A stretch of 16,120 bases of DNA from Flavobacteriales bacterium (GTDB lineage: Bacteria; Bacteroidota; Bacteroidia; Flavobacteriales_G; Salibacteraceae), in the NCBI GenBank assembly GCA_003499525.1, contig DNTB01000002.1, positions 1-16,120 on the forward strand. The letters run 5' to 3'. A program made the translations under genes and the position numbers. Every line of letters begins with the position of its first letter. The stretch's first letter is position 1. The notes under the pieces are model-generated. The model saw nothing but the letters and a program-made list of their open reading frames with translations, was not told the origin of the DNA and did no database searches. Of this stretch, positions 7,563-15,300 are shown piece by piece.

Positions 7563-9011
7563 TTATCCTACGCTTCCTTCCAGCGTTATTTCTAATAATT
7601 TCTGGGCTTCTACAGCAAATTCCATGGGCAATTGGTTCAGTACTTCGCGAGCATAACCATTGACAATCAAACTCACCGCTTTTTCTTCATCCATTCCTCT
7701 TTGCTGACAGTAGAAAATCTGTTCTTCTCCAATCTTGGAAGTTGTTGCCTCATGTTCAACCTGAGAGCTCTTGTTTTTTACCTCAATGTATGGGAAAGTG
7801 TGTGCCCCGCATTGATCCCCCAACAAGAGAGAATCACATTGGGAGAAGTTTCTTGAATTGATTGCATTCTTTTGAATCTGGACCAATCCTCTGTAGCTGT
7901 TCTCCGATTTGCCGGCGGAAATCCCCTTGGAGATGATGAGGCTTTTGGTCTTTTTCCCAATGTGGGTCATTTTGGTGCCTGTATCCGCCATCTGATGGTT
8001 ATTCGTGACGGCTACACTGTAAAACTCTCCCTCGGAGTAATCTCCCTTTAATACGCAGCTCGGATACTTCCATGTTATCGCTGAACCTGTTTCTACCTGA
8101 GTCCAGGATACTTTGGATTTATATCCATCGCACAGCGCTCTTTTAGTAACAAAATTGAAAACCCCACCCTGGCCTTTTTCATTTCCCGGATACCAGTTTT
8201 GCACGGTAGAGTACTTTACTTCAGCTCTGTCTTTAACCAATATTTCTACTACCGCTGCATGAAGTTGGTTTTCATCCCGTTGTGGAGCGGTGCAGCCCTC
8301 GAGGTAGCTCACGTACGCATCATCCTCTGCGACTATGAGTGTCCTTTCAAACTGTCCGGTACCCGCCTCATTGATTCTGAAATAAGTTGAAAGCTCCATT
8401 GGACAGCGAACTCCTTTGGGGATGTAGCAAAAAGAACCATCTGTGAAAACTGCGGAGTTCAATGCCGCATAGAAGTTGTCGCTTGGTGGAACTACCTTAC
8501 CCAAATACTCTCGAACCAGATCTGGATGTTCTTTTACCGCCTCAGAAAATGACATGAAAATGATTCCCCGTTCGGCCAGCGTTTCTTTGAACGTAGTTTG
8601 AACTGAAACTGAATCTACCACAATATCCATAGCCACACCGGCTAATCTCTTTTGCTCTTCAATGCTAATTCCAAGCTTGTCGTACATAGATTTCAGCTCT
8701 GGATCTAAATCATCCAGACTGTCCAATTGCTTCTTTGGCTTGGGAGCAGCAAAGTAGGTAATATCCTGAAAATCTGGCTTTTGATATCTGACATGTGCCC
8801 AATCAGGCTCTTCCATACGCGTCCAATGCCTGTAGGCATTTAAACGAAATTCCAAAAGCCATTCAGGTTCATCCCGTTTGGATGAGATAAGGCGAATCAC
8901 ATCTTCATTAAGACCTTTTTCGATCCGGTCTGTTTCAAAGTTTGATGTGAATCCATATTTATACTCCCGTTTCTCTAAATCAGAAGCTAAATCCGTTTCT
9001 GTGTAGGGCAT
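7563..9011 (-). CDS. sufB: SufB, scaffold subunit of the SufBCD complex
   Basis: The 482-residue protein has the SufB length and signature segments: YGFTSNFETDRIEKGL at the start, the central YIPKGVRCPMELSTYFRIN, VSYLEGCTAP, and the C-terminal SQCDSLLLGDQCGAHTFPYIE. The cysteine in the CGAH motif probably corresponds to the essential SufB cysteine in E. coli that receives sulfur or ligates the nascent cluster. SufB receives sulfur from SufE and builds the cluster with SufD and SufC. It follows the A-type carrier gene by 11 bases. No truncation or intein is seen. Confidence 0.97.
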   Translation of the reverse strand: MPYTETDLASDLEKREYKYGFTSNFETDRIEKGLNEDVIRLISSKRDEPEWLLEFRLNAYRHWTRMEEPDWAHVRYQKPDFQDITYFAAPKPKKQLDSLDDLDPELKSMYDKLGISIEEQKRLAGVAMDIVVDSVSVQTTFKETLAERGIIFMSFSEAVKEHPDLVREYLGKVVPPSDNFYAALNSAVFTDGSFCYIPKGVRCPMELSTYFRINEAGTGQFERTLIVAEDDAYVSYLEGCTAPQRDENQLHAAVVEILVKDRAEVKYSTVQNWYPGNEKGQGGVFNFVTKRALCDGYKSKVSWTQVETGSAITWKYPSCVLKGDYSEGEFYSVAVTNNHQMADTGTKMTHIGKKTKSLIISKGISAGKSENSYRGLVQIQKNAINSRNFSQCDSLLLGDQCGAHTFPYIEVKNKSSQVEHEATTSKIGEEQIFYCQQRGMDEEKAVSLIVNGYAREVLNQLPMEFAVEAQKLLEITLEGSVG

Positions 9012-9022
9012 ATTCTATCTTT

Positions 9023-9349
9023 TTAAACTGCGAAACTTTCGCCGCATCCGCATGTCCGGGATGCATTAGGGTTGACAAACTGGAACCCTTTTCCATTCAG
9101 TCCGCCTGAAAAATCCAATTCAGTACCGGCCAAATAAAGAAAGCTCTTCTTGTCTACTACCACTTTAACTCCATTGTCCTCAAAAACCTTGTCTTCCTCC
9201 CTCATTTCGGAGTCAAAATCTAAATCATACATCAGTCCTGAGCATCCTCCGCCCTTAACCCCAACACGGATAAAAGCGTCGTCACTAAGATTATTCTGTA
9301 CTTTGAGTCGATCGACTTCATTTTTCGCATTGTTACTAACCTTGATCAT
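9023..9349 (-). CDS. A-type Fe-S carrier protein (IscA/SufA/ErpA family)
   Basis: The 108-residue HesB-type protein has the three conserved cysteines of A-type carriers: C36 in KGGGCSGLMYDL, and C100 and C102 in the C-terminal TCGCGESFAV. These ligate iron or a transferred [2Fe-2S]/[4Fe-4S] cluster in a dimer. It is the first gene of the suf operon, 11 bases before sufB, which suggests a SufA-like role of receiving clusters from SufBCD and passing them on. Sequence alone does not separate SufA from IscA or ErpA, so no symbol is assigned. A -7 promoter element lies just upstream (9376-9383). Confidence 0.93.
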   Translation of the reverse strand: MIKVSNNAKNEVDRLKVQNNLSDDAFIRVGVKGGGCSGLMYDLDFDSEMREEDKVFEDNGVKVVVDKKSFLYLAGTELDFSGGLNGKGFQFVNPNASRTCGCGESFAV

Positions 9350-9375
9350 GTCTTATTTAGATTGATTCTAAAAAA

Positions 9376-9383
9376 CAAAAGTA
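9376..9383 (-). promoter_or_regulatory. -7 promoter element of the suf operon
   Basis: The minus strand reads TACTTTTG here, an exact match to the Bacteroidota -7 consensus TAnnTTTG. It ends 26 bases before the ATG at 9349, implying a leader of roughly 20 bases. No convincing -33 TTG/TTTG element was found at the usual distance, and no Fur- or IscR-like operator was recognised between this and thiL. Confidence 0.6.
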
Positions 9384-9444
9384 CCACTTTTTGGTTCACG
9401 CTTTTGTGATCCTAAATACTTAACGGATTTAAGACCCATGCGCC

Positions 9445-9452
9445 TACCTTTG
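9445..9452 (+). promoter_or_regulatory. -7 promoter element of thiL
   Basis: TACCTTTG matches the Bacteroidota -7 consensus TAnnTTTG. It lies between two in-frame ATGs (9438 and 9459), which supports 9459 as the true start. Transcription would then begin within a few bases of that ATG, giving a very short or absent leader. No clear -33 element is visible. Confidence 0.5.
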
Positions 9453-9458
9453 TTCCCC

Positions 9459-10502
9459 ATGAGAGAACAAAAAGACGCTAAGAAAAAACTCATAGAAGAC
9501 CTTGGGGAGTTTGCCCTGATCGATCATCTTACGCAAGGTTTTCTAAAACAAAACGACTCAACGTATTTAGGGGTCGGTGATGACGCTGCACTCATAGATA
9601 TAAATCCTTCCGAATATCTTGCCTTTACCACTGATCATTTGGTTGAAGGAATTCATTTTGATGTTACATATGTCCCCCTTAAACATCTGGGGTACAAAGC
9701 GGTAGTAGTTAACTTATCCGACCTATATTCCATGAATGCTATACCCGAGCAGATTTCTGTTTCATTGGCCATTTCGAGTAAATATACCCTTGAGGCCATT
9801 GAGGCAATCTATGATGGTGTTTACGAAGCGTGTCAGCGATACGGGGTGGATTTGATCGGTGGTGATACTACCTCTTCGCAAATCGGCATGATGATCAATG
9901 TGGCTGCCATGGGCAGGGTGAAAAAGAACCAGGTGACGCGGCGATCAGGTGCGAAAGAACATGACCTCATCTGTGTTTCCGGTGATCTGGGTGCGGCCTA
10001 CATGGGTTTACAAGTACTAGAGCGAGAAAAAGCTGTGTTCAAGGATAATCCCGATATCCAACCCGATTTGGCCGGATATGAATACATCCTGGAACGTCAA
10101 CTAAAACCTGAGGCTAGAAAAGACCTTATTTCATGGTTTTCCACAGAGAATATCCTCCCTACTTCCATGATTGACATTTCAGATGGTCTTGCATCTGAGC
10201 TACTGCATCTTGCCAAAAACTCAAAAGTCAATTGTCGGGTTTATGAAGAAAAAATACCCATTGACCCACAGACGGTAGGAGCCGCAGAGACTTTCCAAAT
10301 CAACCAGACTACAGCTGCTCTAAACGGAGGGGAAGATTACGAACTGCTATTTACTTTAGACCAAAAACACTTCGATAAGATCCGCGAAACCGAGGGTATT
10401 TATATAATCGGACATGTAGTCGACTCAACAGAAGGAAATTATTTAATAACGAATTCTGAAAGTGCTGTGCCTTTAAAAGCACAGGGATGGACAGCTTTTT
10501 AG
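9459..10502 (+). CDS. thiL: Thiamine-monophosphate kinase
   Basis: The product is 347 residues from the ATG at 9459. It phosphorylates thiamine monophosphate to thiamine diphosphate, the active cofactor, using ATP. ThiL hallmarks appear in order: DLGEFALIDHL, GVGDDAAL (metal and nucleotide), TTDHLVEGIHFD, NLSDLYSMNAIP, LIGGDTTSS, DISDGLASEL, and NGGEDYELLFT. The ATG at 9438 would add seven residues (MRLPLFP) that do not look like family sequence and would lie upstream of the -7 element, so 9459 is preferred. The gene is divergent from the suf operon, and its stop overlaps the stop of the convergent PhoH gene. No other thiamine genes are in the window. Confidence 0.93.
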   Translation: MREQKDAKKKLIEDLGEFALIDHLTQGFLKQNDSTYLGVGDDAALIDINPSEYLAFTTDHLVEGIHFDVTYVPLKHLGYKAVVVNLSDLYSMNAIPEQISVSLAISSKYTLEAIEAIYDGVYEACQRYGVDLIGGDTTSSQIGMMINVAAMGRVKKNQVTRRSGAKEHDLICVSGDLGAAYMGLQVLEREKAVFKDNPDIQPDLAGYEYILERQLKPEARKDLISWFSTENILPTSMIDISDGLASELLHLAKNSKVNCRVYEEKIPIDPQTVGAAETFQINQTTAALNGGEDYELLFTLDQKHFDKIRETEGIYIIGHVVDSTEGNYLITNSESAVPLKAQGWTAF

Positions 10503-11839
10503 AGCAGTTCGCTGGCCAGGTTGGCCAATTCAGACCTTTCCCCTTTTTCGAGAGTTACATGAGCGAACATATCGCTCCCCTTTACCCGGTCAATGAGGTA
10601 GGAAAGTCCATTAGAATGTTCATCTAAATATGGAGTGTCTATTTGATAGATATCACCAGTGAACACCATTTTTGTGTTTTCCCCTGCCCGTGTAATTATG
10701 GTTTTGATTTCATGAGGAGTTAGGTTTTGCGCTTCGTCAACAATGAACATTACATTGGATAAGCTGCGGCCTCTGATGTATGCTAGAGGTGTAACAAGAA
10801 TTTTTTCCTTATTCACCATGTCTTCAATTCTTTTATAATTGGTGTCGGTCTCTTTCCACTGATTTTTTATCAGCTTCAGATTGTCCCAAAGCGGTTCCAT
10901 GTATGGGTTAATCTTTGATTTAATGTCACCGGGCAGATAACCAATGTCCTTATTGCTCAAAGGTACAATTGGGCGTGCCAGGTAAATCTGTTTGTACTTT
11001 CTTCTGGATTCGACTGATGCCGCCAACGAAAGCAGTGTTTTACCTGTCCCGGCAATGCCCTGCAGGGTCACCAGTTTTATTTCAGGATTGAGAATGGCGT
11101 GCGCGGCAAATGCCTGCTCGGCATTCCTCGGAACGATACCATAGCAGTTTGTCTTTTCAACCCTATCTATGGTTTCATTTCGCGGATTGTAAAAAGCCAG
11201 TACTGAACTCTTGTTATTTCGCAATATGTAGTAATGGTTGTTCTGAATTTCCATAAAATCCCTGGCCTCAAAAGCAGGAATTGAGAAGTTTTGAAAAAGG
11301 GCATCAATGAATTCCTGAGGGGCATTTTCGATTACAGATCTGCCGTTATACAAGTTTTGAACATCCTGAATTTTACCAGTTAGATAATCATCAGCATGGA
11401 TTCCAACGGCATTGGCTTTCAGCCGCAGGTTAATGTCTTTAGAAACTACTGTTACTTTGGCCCCCTTATTTTCTTCTGCTAAGCGCAAAGCAGCATTCAG
11501 AATTCGATGATCGTTCTTGTTGGCACCAAATATTTTATCAACAATAGTTTGACCGGCCTGATCTTCCATGATCACCTTGAACTTGCCCTTATCAGGGCCG
11601 TTGATGCGGTTCCATTCCTGAAGAGAATTATCTTTTGAAAGCTTGTCCAGAATTCGGATGAATTCACGTGCTTCAAAATTTTTGGTGTCGTTGCCTTTTT
11701 TGAAATTATCGAGTTCTTCCAAAACCGTTATCGGTATGGCAACATCGTTGTCTTCGAAGCTCTTTATCGCGTTATGGTCAAATAGAATTACAGAGGTATC
11801 GAGTACAAATATTTTGCGCTGCTTCTTTTTACGAGCCAT
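10499..11839 (-). CDS. PIN domain / PhoH-type ATPase fusion protein
   Basis: The 446-residue cytoplasmic protein has an N-terminal PIN-type nuclease domain (about 9-150; acidic residues D14 in VLDTSV, E41 in VLEELD, D110 in NKNDHRIL, and D135). The C-terminal PhoH ATPase domain (about 235-446) has Walker A GIAGTGKT at 261-268 and Walker B FIVDEAQNL around 365-373, followed by FTGDIYQID. The arrangement matches the PIN-PhoH (YlaK/PhoH2-like) family, which has been linked to RNA unwinding and cleavage. The substrate is unknown here. The gene is convergent with thiL and overlaps it by four bases. The 5' side opens onto the large gap before ileS; no TAnnTTTG element was found there. Confidence 0.9.
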   Translation of the reverse strand: MARKKKQRKIFVLDTSVILFDHNAIKSFEDNDVAIPITVLEELDNFKKGNDTKNFEAREFIRILDKLSKDNSLQEWNRINGPDKGKFKVIMEDQAGQTIVDKIFGANKNDHRILNAALRLAEENKGAKVTVVSKDINLRLKANAVGIHADDYLTGKIQDVQNLYNGRSVIENAPQEFIDALFQNFSIPAFEARDFMEIQNNHYYILRNNKSSVLAFYNPRNETIDRVEKTNCYGIVPRNAEQAFAAHAILNPEIKLVTLQGIAGTGKTLLSLAASVESRRKYKQIYLARPIVPLSNKDIGYLPGDIKSKINPYMEPLWDNLKLIKNQWKETDTNYKRIEDMVNKEKILVTPLAYIRGRSLSNVMFIVDEAQNLTPHEIKTIITRAGENTKMVFTGDIYQIDTPYLDEHSNGLSYLIDRVKGSDMFAHVTLEKGERSELANLASELL

Positions 11840-12032
11840 TTATTAGAATTGTTAACGTGTTGATTTAGAATGGGTTATTTAAGATTTTCACTGTGTCAAC
11901 GCCTACCGATCTTCAATGTAAAACTGCAACATATTATCCCCCTTGATTGATGATGTTGCTGAACTTTTCCAACTCCATTGTTGAATAACTACATCACAAA
12001 AAATGGCTTTATCGAAAAGATAATCTACTATA

Positions 12033-12062
12033 TTCGTCGTTGATGGAAAATCCATCGACGAA
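12033..12062 (+). repeat. Strong 12-bp bulged hairpin
   Basis: TTCGTC (12033-12038) and GATGGA (12042-12047) pair with GACGAA (12057-12062) and TCCATC (12051-12056). The loop is AAA, and a three-base bulge (GTT, 12039-12041) interrupts the left arm. It could be the 5' stabilising hairpin of a small RNA or an operator-like inverted repeat. It is followed by GGAGGG directly abutting an ATG at 12073, which opens only a nine-codon frame. Confidence 0.6.
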
Positions 12063-12115
12063 ACGCGGAGGGATGAAACTACTTTCTCAAAACGTCTCGT
12101 GAAGTTAAATCAATA

Positions 12116-12125
12116 AGAAAGGAGG
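12116..12125 (+). promoter_or_regulatory. Extended Shine-Dalgarno sequence
   Basis: AGAAAGGAGG is fully complementary to the CCUCCUUUCU tail typical of bacterial 16S rRNA. It lies eight bases before the ATG at 12134, which is good spacing. None of the other starts in this window has such a site, and Bacteroidota ribosomes generally do not use one, so this is an outlier. Confidence 0.6.
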
Positions 12126-12133
12126 CGGTGTAA

Positions 12134-12193
12134 ATGACATCGGATAAACGTTCTGCACATTTAGGTTTAATTTCAAAATTCACTGAGAATTAA
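12134..12193 (+). CDS. Putative 19-residue small ORF / leader peptide
   Basis: The frame encodes MTSDKRSAHLGLISKFTEN and a TAA stop. It is called only because of the excellent ribosome binding site at 12116-12125 and its place inside a terminator-bounded unit. The peptide is basic to neutral, with no membrane segment, signal peptide or run of one amino acid, and a single isoleucine, so it does not look like a classic attenuator peptide for ileS. Its 3' half overlaps the left arm of the 12-bp inverted repeat, so translation would open that structure. It could be a regulatory leader ORF, a small protein or chance. Confidence 0.35.
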   Translation: MTSDKRSAHLGLISKFTEN

Positions 12194-12222
12194 CCTTTAC
12201 AGGTCTGGGGATTAAACCTAAA
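12160..12222 (+). repeat. Perfect 12-bp inverted repeat with internal hairpin and competing pairing
   Basis: TTTAGGTTTAAT (12160-12171) is the exact reverse complement of ATTAAACCTAAA (12211-12222). The 39-base interval contains a smaller hairpin AATTC/GAATT (12177-12181 with 12187-12191) and an AATTAACCT segment (12188-12196) that can pair imperfectly with the same left arm. A second alternative pairs AGGTCT with AGACC near 12201-12225. The left arm therefore has two partners, as in attenuator-type RNA switches. Confidence 0.55.
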
Positions 12223-12241
12223 GACCAGATATTTATTCAAG

Positions 12242-12274
12242 TGCCCGGTTGCAGCGATGCCCCCGGGCATTTTT
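12242..12274 (+). terminator. Intrinsic terminator upstream of ileS
   Basis: TGCCCGG (12242-12248) pairs with CCGGGCA (12263-12269). The loop itself folds as GCA-GCGA-TGC (12251-12260), a GNRA tetraloop on a 3-bp stem. A T-tract follows (12270-12274). On the opposite strand there is no T-run after the stem, so it acts on plus-strand transcripts. It ends 38 bases before the -7 element of ileS, so it closes a unit upstream of ileS rather than the ileS transcript itself. Confidence 0.8.
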
Positions 12275-12312
12275 ATATCCCTTCTCTACCCTGCCAATTC
12301 GACGAAAAGCAG

Positions 12313-12320
12313 TACTTTTG
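12313..12320 (+). promoter_or_regulatory. -7 promoter element of ileS
   Basis: TACTTTTG matches the Bacteroidota -7 consensus TAnnTTTG exactly and ends 23 bases before the GTG start at 12344, implying a leader of about 20 bases. A -33 element was not found at the expected distance. The position argues against translation beginning at the in-frame ATG at 12257, which lies inside the upstream terminator. Confidence 0.6.
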
Positions 12321-12343
12321 CAGCCTTTAAATCTTCAATAAAA

Positions 12344-15300
12344 GTGGGTTCAACCTCTAAATTTCCGGAATACCAAAAACTCGATTTATCCGGTATAGCA
12401 GAAGACATTTTGAAATTCTGGGAAGACCAGGATGTTTTCCGCCGTTCTGTAGACGAAAGGGATGGAAATGAGCCCTTTGTGTTTTTTGAAGGTCCCCCGA
12501 GCGCCAACGGAAAACCGGGCATTCATCATGTAATGTCCAGGACGATTAAAGATTTGTTCTGTCGGTATCACACTCAAAAAGGAAAACAGGTTTTACGCAA
12601 AGCAGGTTGGGATACGCATGGACTTCCAGTCGAATTAGGAGTAGAAAAAGAACTTGGAATAACGAAAGAGGATATTGGCAAAAGCATTTCCGTATCGGAG
12701 TACAATAAGGCATGCAAAGAGGCTGTAATGCGCTACACCGGAATATGGAATGATCTCACAAAAAAGATGGGCTACTGGGTAGATATGAATGACCCTTACG
12801 TAACCTATCAAACTAAATACATCGAAAGTGTTTGGTGGCTGTTGAAGCAACTATTTAATAAAGGCCTGCTTTATAAGGGGTATACTATTCAGCCTTATTC
12901 ACCGAAAGCCGGAACAGGTTTGAGCTCTCATGAACTTAATCTTCCAGGAACCTACAGAATGGTAAAGGATACAACCGTTACTGCACAATTCAAGGTTATT
13001 CCGGATGACCAACACAATATCGTGTTTGATAAAGTTAGTAATGAGCTCTTTATCCTCGCATGGACGACCACTCCCTGGACTCTTCCAGCCAATACTGCAT
13101 TGACCATTGGGGTTAAAATTGATTACGTTCTCATCGAAACATATAATCAGTATACCGGTGAACGCATTGATGTTATATTGGCTGAAGCACTGATAAGCAA
13201 AGTCTTCGGTAAAAAGTATGCCCCTGTCGGAAACGGAGCTTTAGAGTCTTACGAAACTGGACAAAAAACCATCCCCTATACGATTAAGTCAAAGTTTAAA
13301 GGAATTGATCTCATCGGGTTGCACTACGAGCAGCTTTTGCCTTATGCCAAACCGATGGACAACCCTGAGCGCGCATTTAGAGTAATCCCTGGTGATTTTG
13401 TCACTACAGAAGACGGCACGGGTATCGTCCATACCGCTCCCACCTTTGGGGCAGATGATGCTCGTGTAGCCCGGGAATCAGGTGTTCCCGCAATGCTCGT
13501 GGAAGATGAACTCGGAAATCCGGTTCCTTTAGTAGATCTTCAGGGAAAATTTGTGGCACAGATGGGCGAGTTTGCAGGGCGCTATGTCAAGCAGGAGTAC
13601 TATCAAAATGGGGAGGCTCCCAAAGAGAGTGTCGATATTGAATTGGCCATTAAGCTCAAGAAAGAAAACAGGGCTTTTAAAGTTGAAAAGTACGAGCATA
13701 CCTATCCGCATTGCTGGCGCACGGACAAGCCCGTGCTCTATTATCCTTTAGACTCTTGGTTTATTAAAGCCACAGCCGTAAAAGACCGAATGTTCGAATT
13801 GAACAAAACGATAAACTGGAAACCCAAGTCTACTGGTGAAGGTCGTTTTGGCAATTGGCTAGAAAATGTAAACGATTGGAACCTCAGTCGGACCCGCTAC
13901 TGGGGTATCCCCTTGCCGGTTTGGCGGACTGAAGATGGTACGGAAACCAAGTGTATTGGGTCTGTTGAAGAGCTACAGCAAGAAATCAACCGCTCAGTCG
14001 AAGCCGGAATAATGACCTCCAACCCCATTAACGGGTACAAAGCAGGAGACATGTCTGAGGAGAATTATGCTCGGGTTGACCTCCATCGACCTTACATGGA
14101 TGAAATTACCCTGATTTCAGACAAAGGACTACCCATGCATCGTGAGAAGGACTTAATCGATGTGTGGTTCGATTCAGGTTCTATGCCTTATGCCCAGTGG
14201 CATTACCCCTTCGAGAACAAAGAAAAAATTGAAAAAGGCACGGCTTATCCTGCTGATTTCATTGCAGAAGGAGTAGATCAAACTCGAGGTTGGTTCTATA
14301 CACTTCATGCCATTGGGACCCTGGCATTTGATAGTGTTGCCTATAAAAATGTTGTTTCCAACGGCCTTGTGTTGGACAAGGACGGTCAAAAAATGTCCAA
14401 AAGGCTGGGCAATACCGTGGATCCGTTTGAAACGATAAAAACCTATGGCCCTGATGCCACACGGTGGTATCTGATAACAAACGCCCAACCATGGGACAAT
14501 CTCAAGTTCGATCTGGACGGAATTGAAGAAGTCAAAAGGAAGTTCTTTAGAGCTCTTTACAATACTTATGCGTTTTTCGCCCTGTATGCCAATGTAGACA
14601 GTTTTACTTTTCAGGAAGGTGACTACACTTCTGAACAACGACCGGAGCTGGACCGATGGATTTTGTCAAAGCTAAACTCTCTGATAAACCATGTGGATGA
14701 GGCCTATGCATCCTATGAACCAACCAAAGCCGGCCGTTTGATTCAGGAATTTGTAGTAGACCACTTGTCAAACTGGCATGTGCGTTTGTCGAGAAAACGT
14801 TTTTGGAGGGGAGACTATGGTCCCGACAAAATATCAGCATACCAAACGCTCTATCATTGTCTGAATACCATTGCAAAGCTCTCAGCACCCATTGCCCCGT
14901 TCTTTAGCGATAAACTGTACATAGATCTTAACAGGGTTACGTCGAGTGAAGCTTTTGATTCCGTACATCTGGCCGATTTCCCTGTAGCCAATGTTGTTTT
15001 AATTGATCCTGATCTTGAGGAGCGGATGTCACTTGCTCAGAGAATATCTTCCATGGTTCTTTCATTGAGAAAAAAGGAGACCATTAAAGTTCGACAACCG
15101 CTACAGAAAATTTTACTTCCGGTGGACAATGATCACCTTCATGACCAAATAGAGGCGGTAGCGGATTTGATAAAAACGGAAGTCAACATCAAAGAGATTG
15201 AATATATCAAGGATACCCGCGACATTCTCGTTCGGAAAGTAAAACCCAATTTCAAAACTCTTGGTCCGCGATTTGGTAAGCTCATGAAGCCGATTTCACA

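Larger units (their letters stand above)
12029..12274 (+). ncRNA. Putative small structured transcript between phoH and ileS
   Basis: This stretch has the features of an independent short transcription unit. A -10-like TATATTCG (12029-12036; one mismatch to TAnnTTTG) is followed by a strong hairpin, TTCGTC...GATGGA with TCCATCGACGAA (12033-12062, 3-base loop and 3-base bulge). Next come a small ORF with a strong ribosome binding site (12134-12193), a perfect 12-bp inverted repeat (12160-12171 with 12211-12222), and an intrinsic terminator (12242-12274). The -10-like element overlaps the hairpin, so the real 5' end may lie elsewhere. I could not match it to a known RNA family (it does not resemble SRP RNA, tmRNA, RNase P RNA or a T-box). 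Bases 11840-12028 hold nothing I can support. Confidence 0.4.

Noticed and set aside
12073..12102. Nine-residue ORF after GGAGGG at 12067-12072
   Set aside because: The SD-like run abuts the ATG with no spacing, and the peptide is too short to support; noted only as context for the small transcript.
12120..12343. T-box riboswitch or isoleucine attenuator for ileS
   Set aside because: No T-box core sequence was seen, the leader ORF has a single isoleucine, and the ileS -7 element lies after the terminator.
12257..12343. Start of ileS at the ATG at 12257
   Set aside because: The first 29 codons cover the terminator's 3' arm and the TAnnTTTG element and do not resemble IleRS N-termini; the GTG at 12344 fits.
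14174..14638. 154-codon frame antisense to ileS
   Set aside because: It is opposite the conserved KMSKR region, with no recognisable domain or start context; it is a shadow frame.
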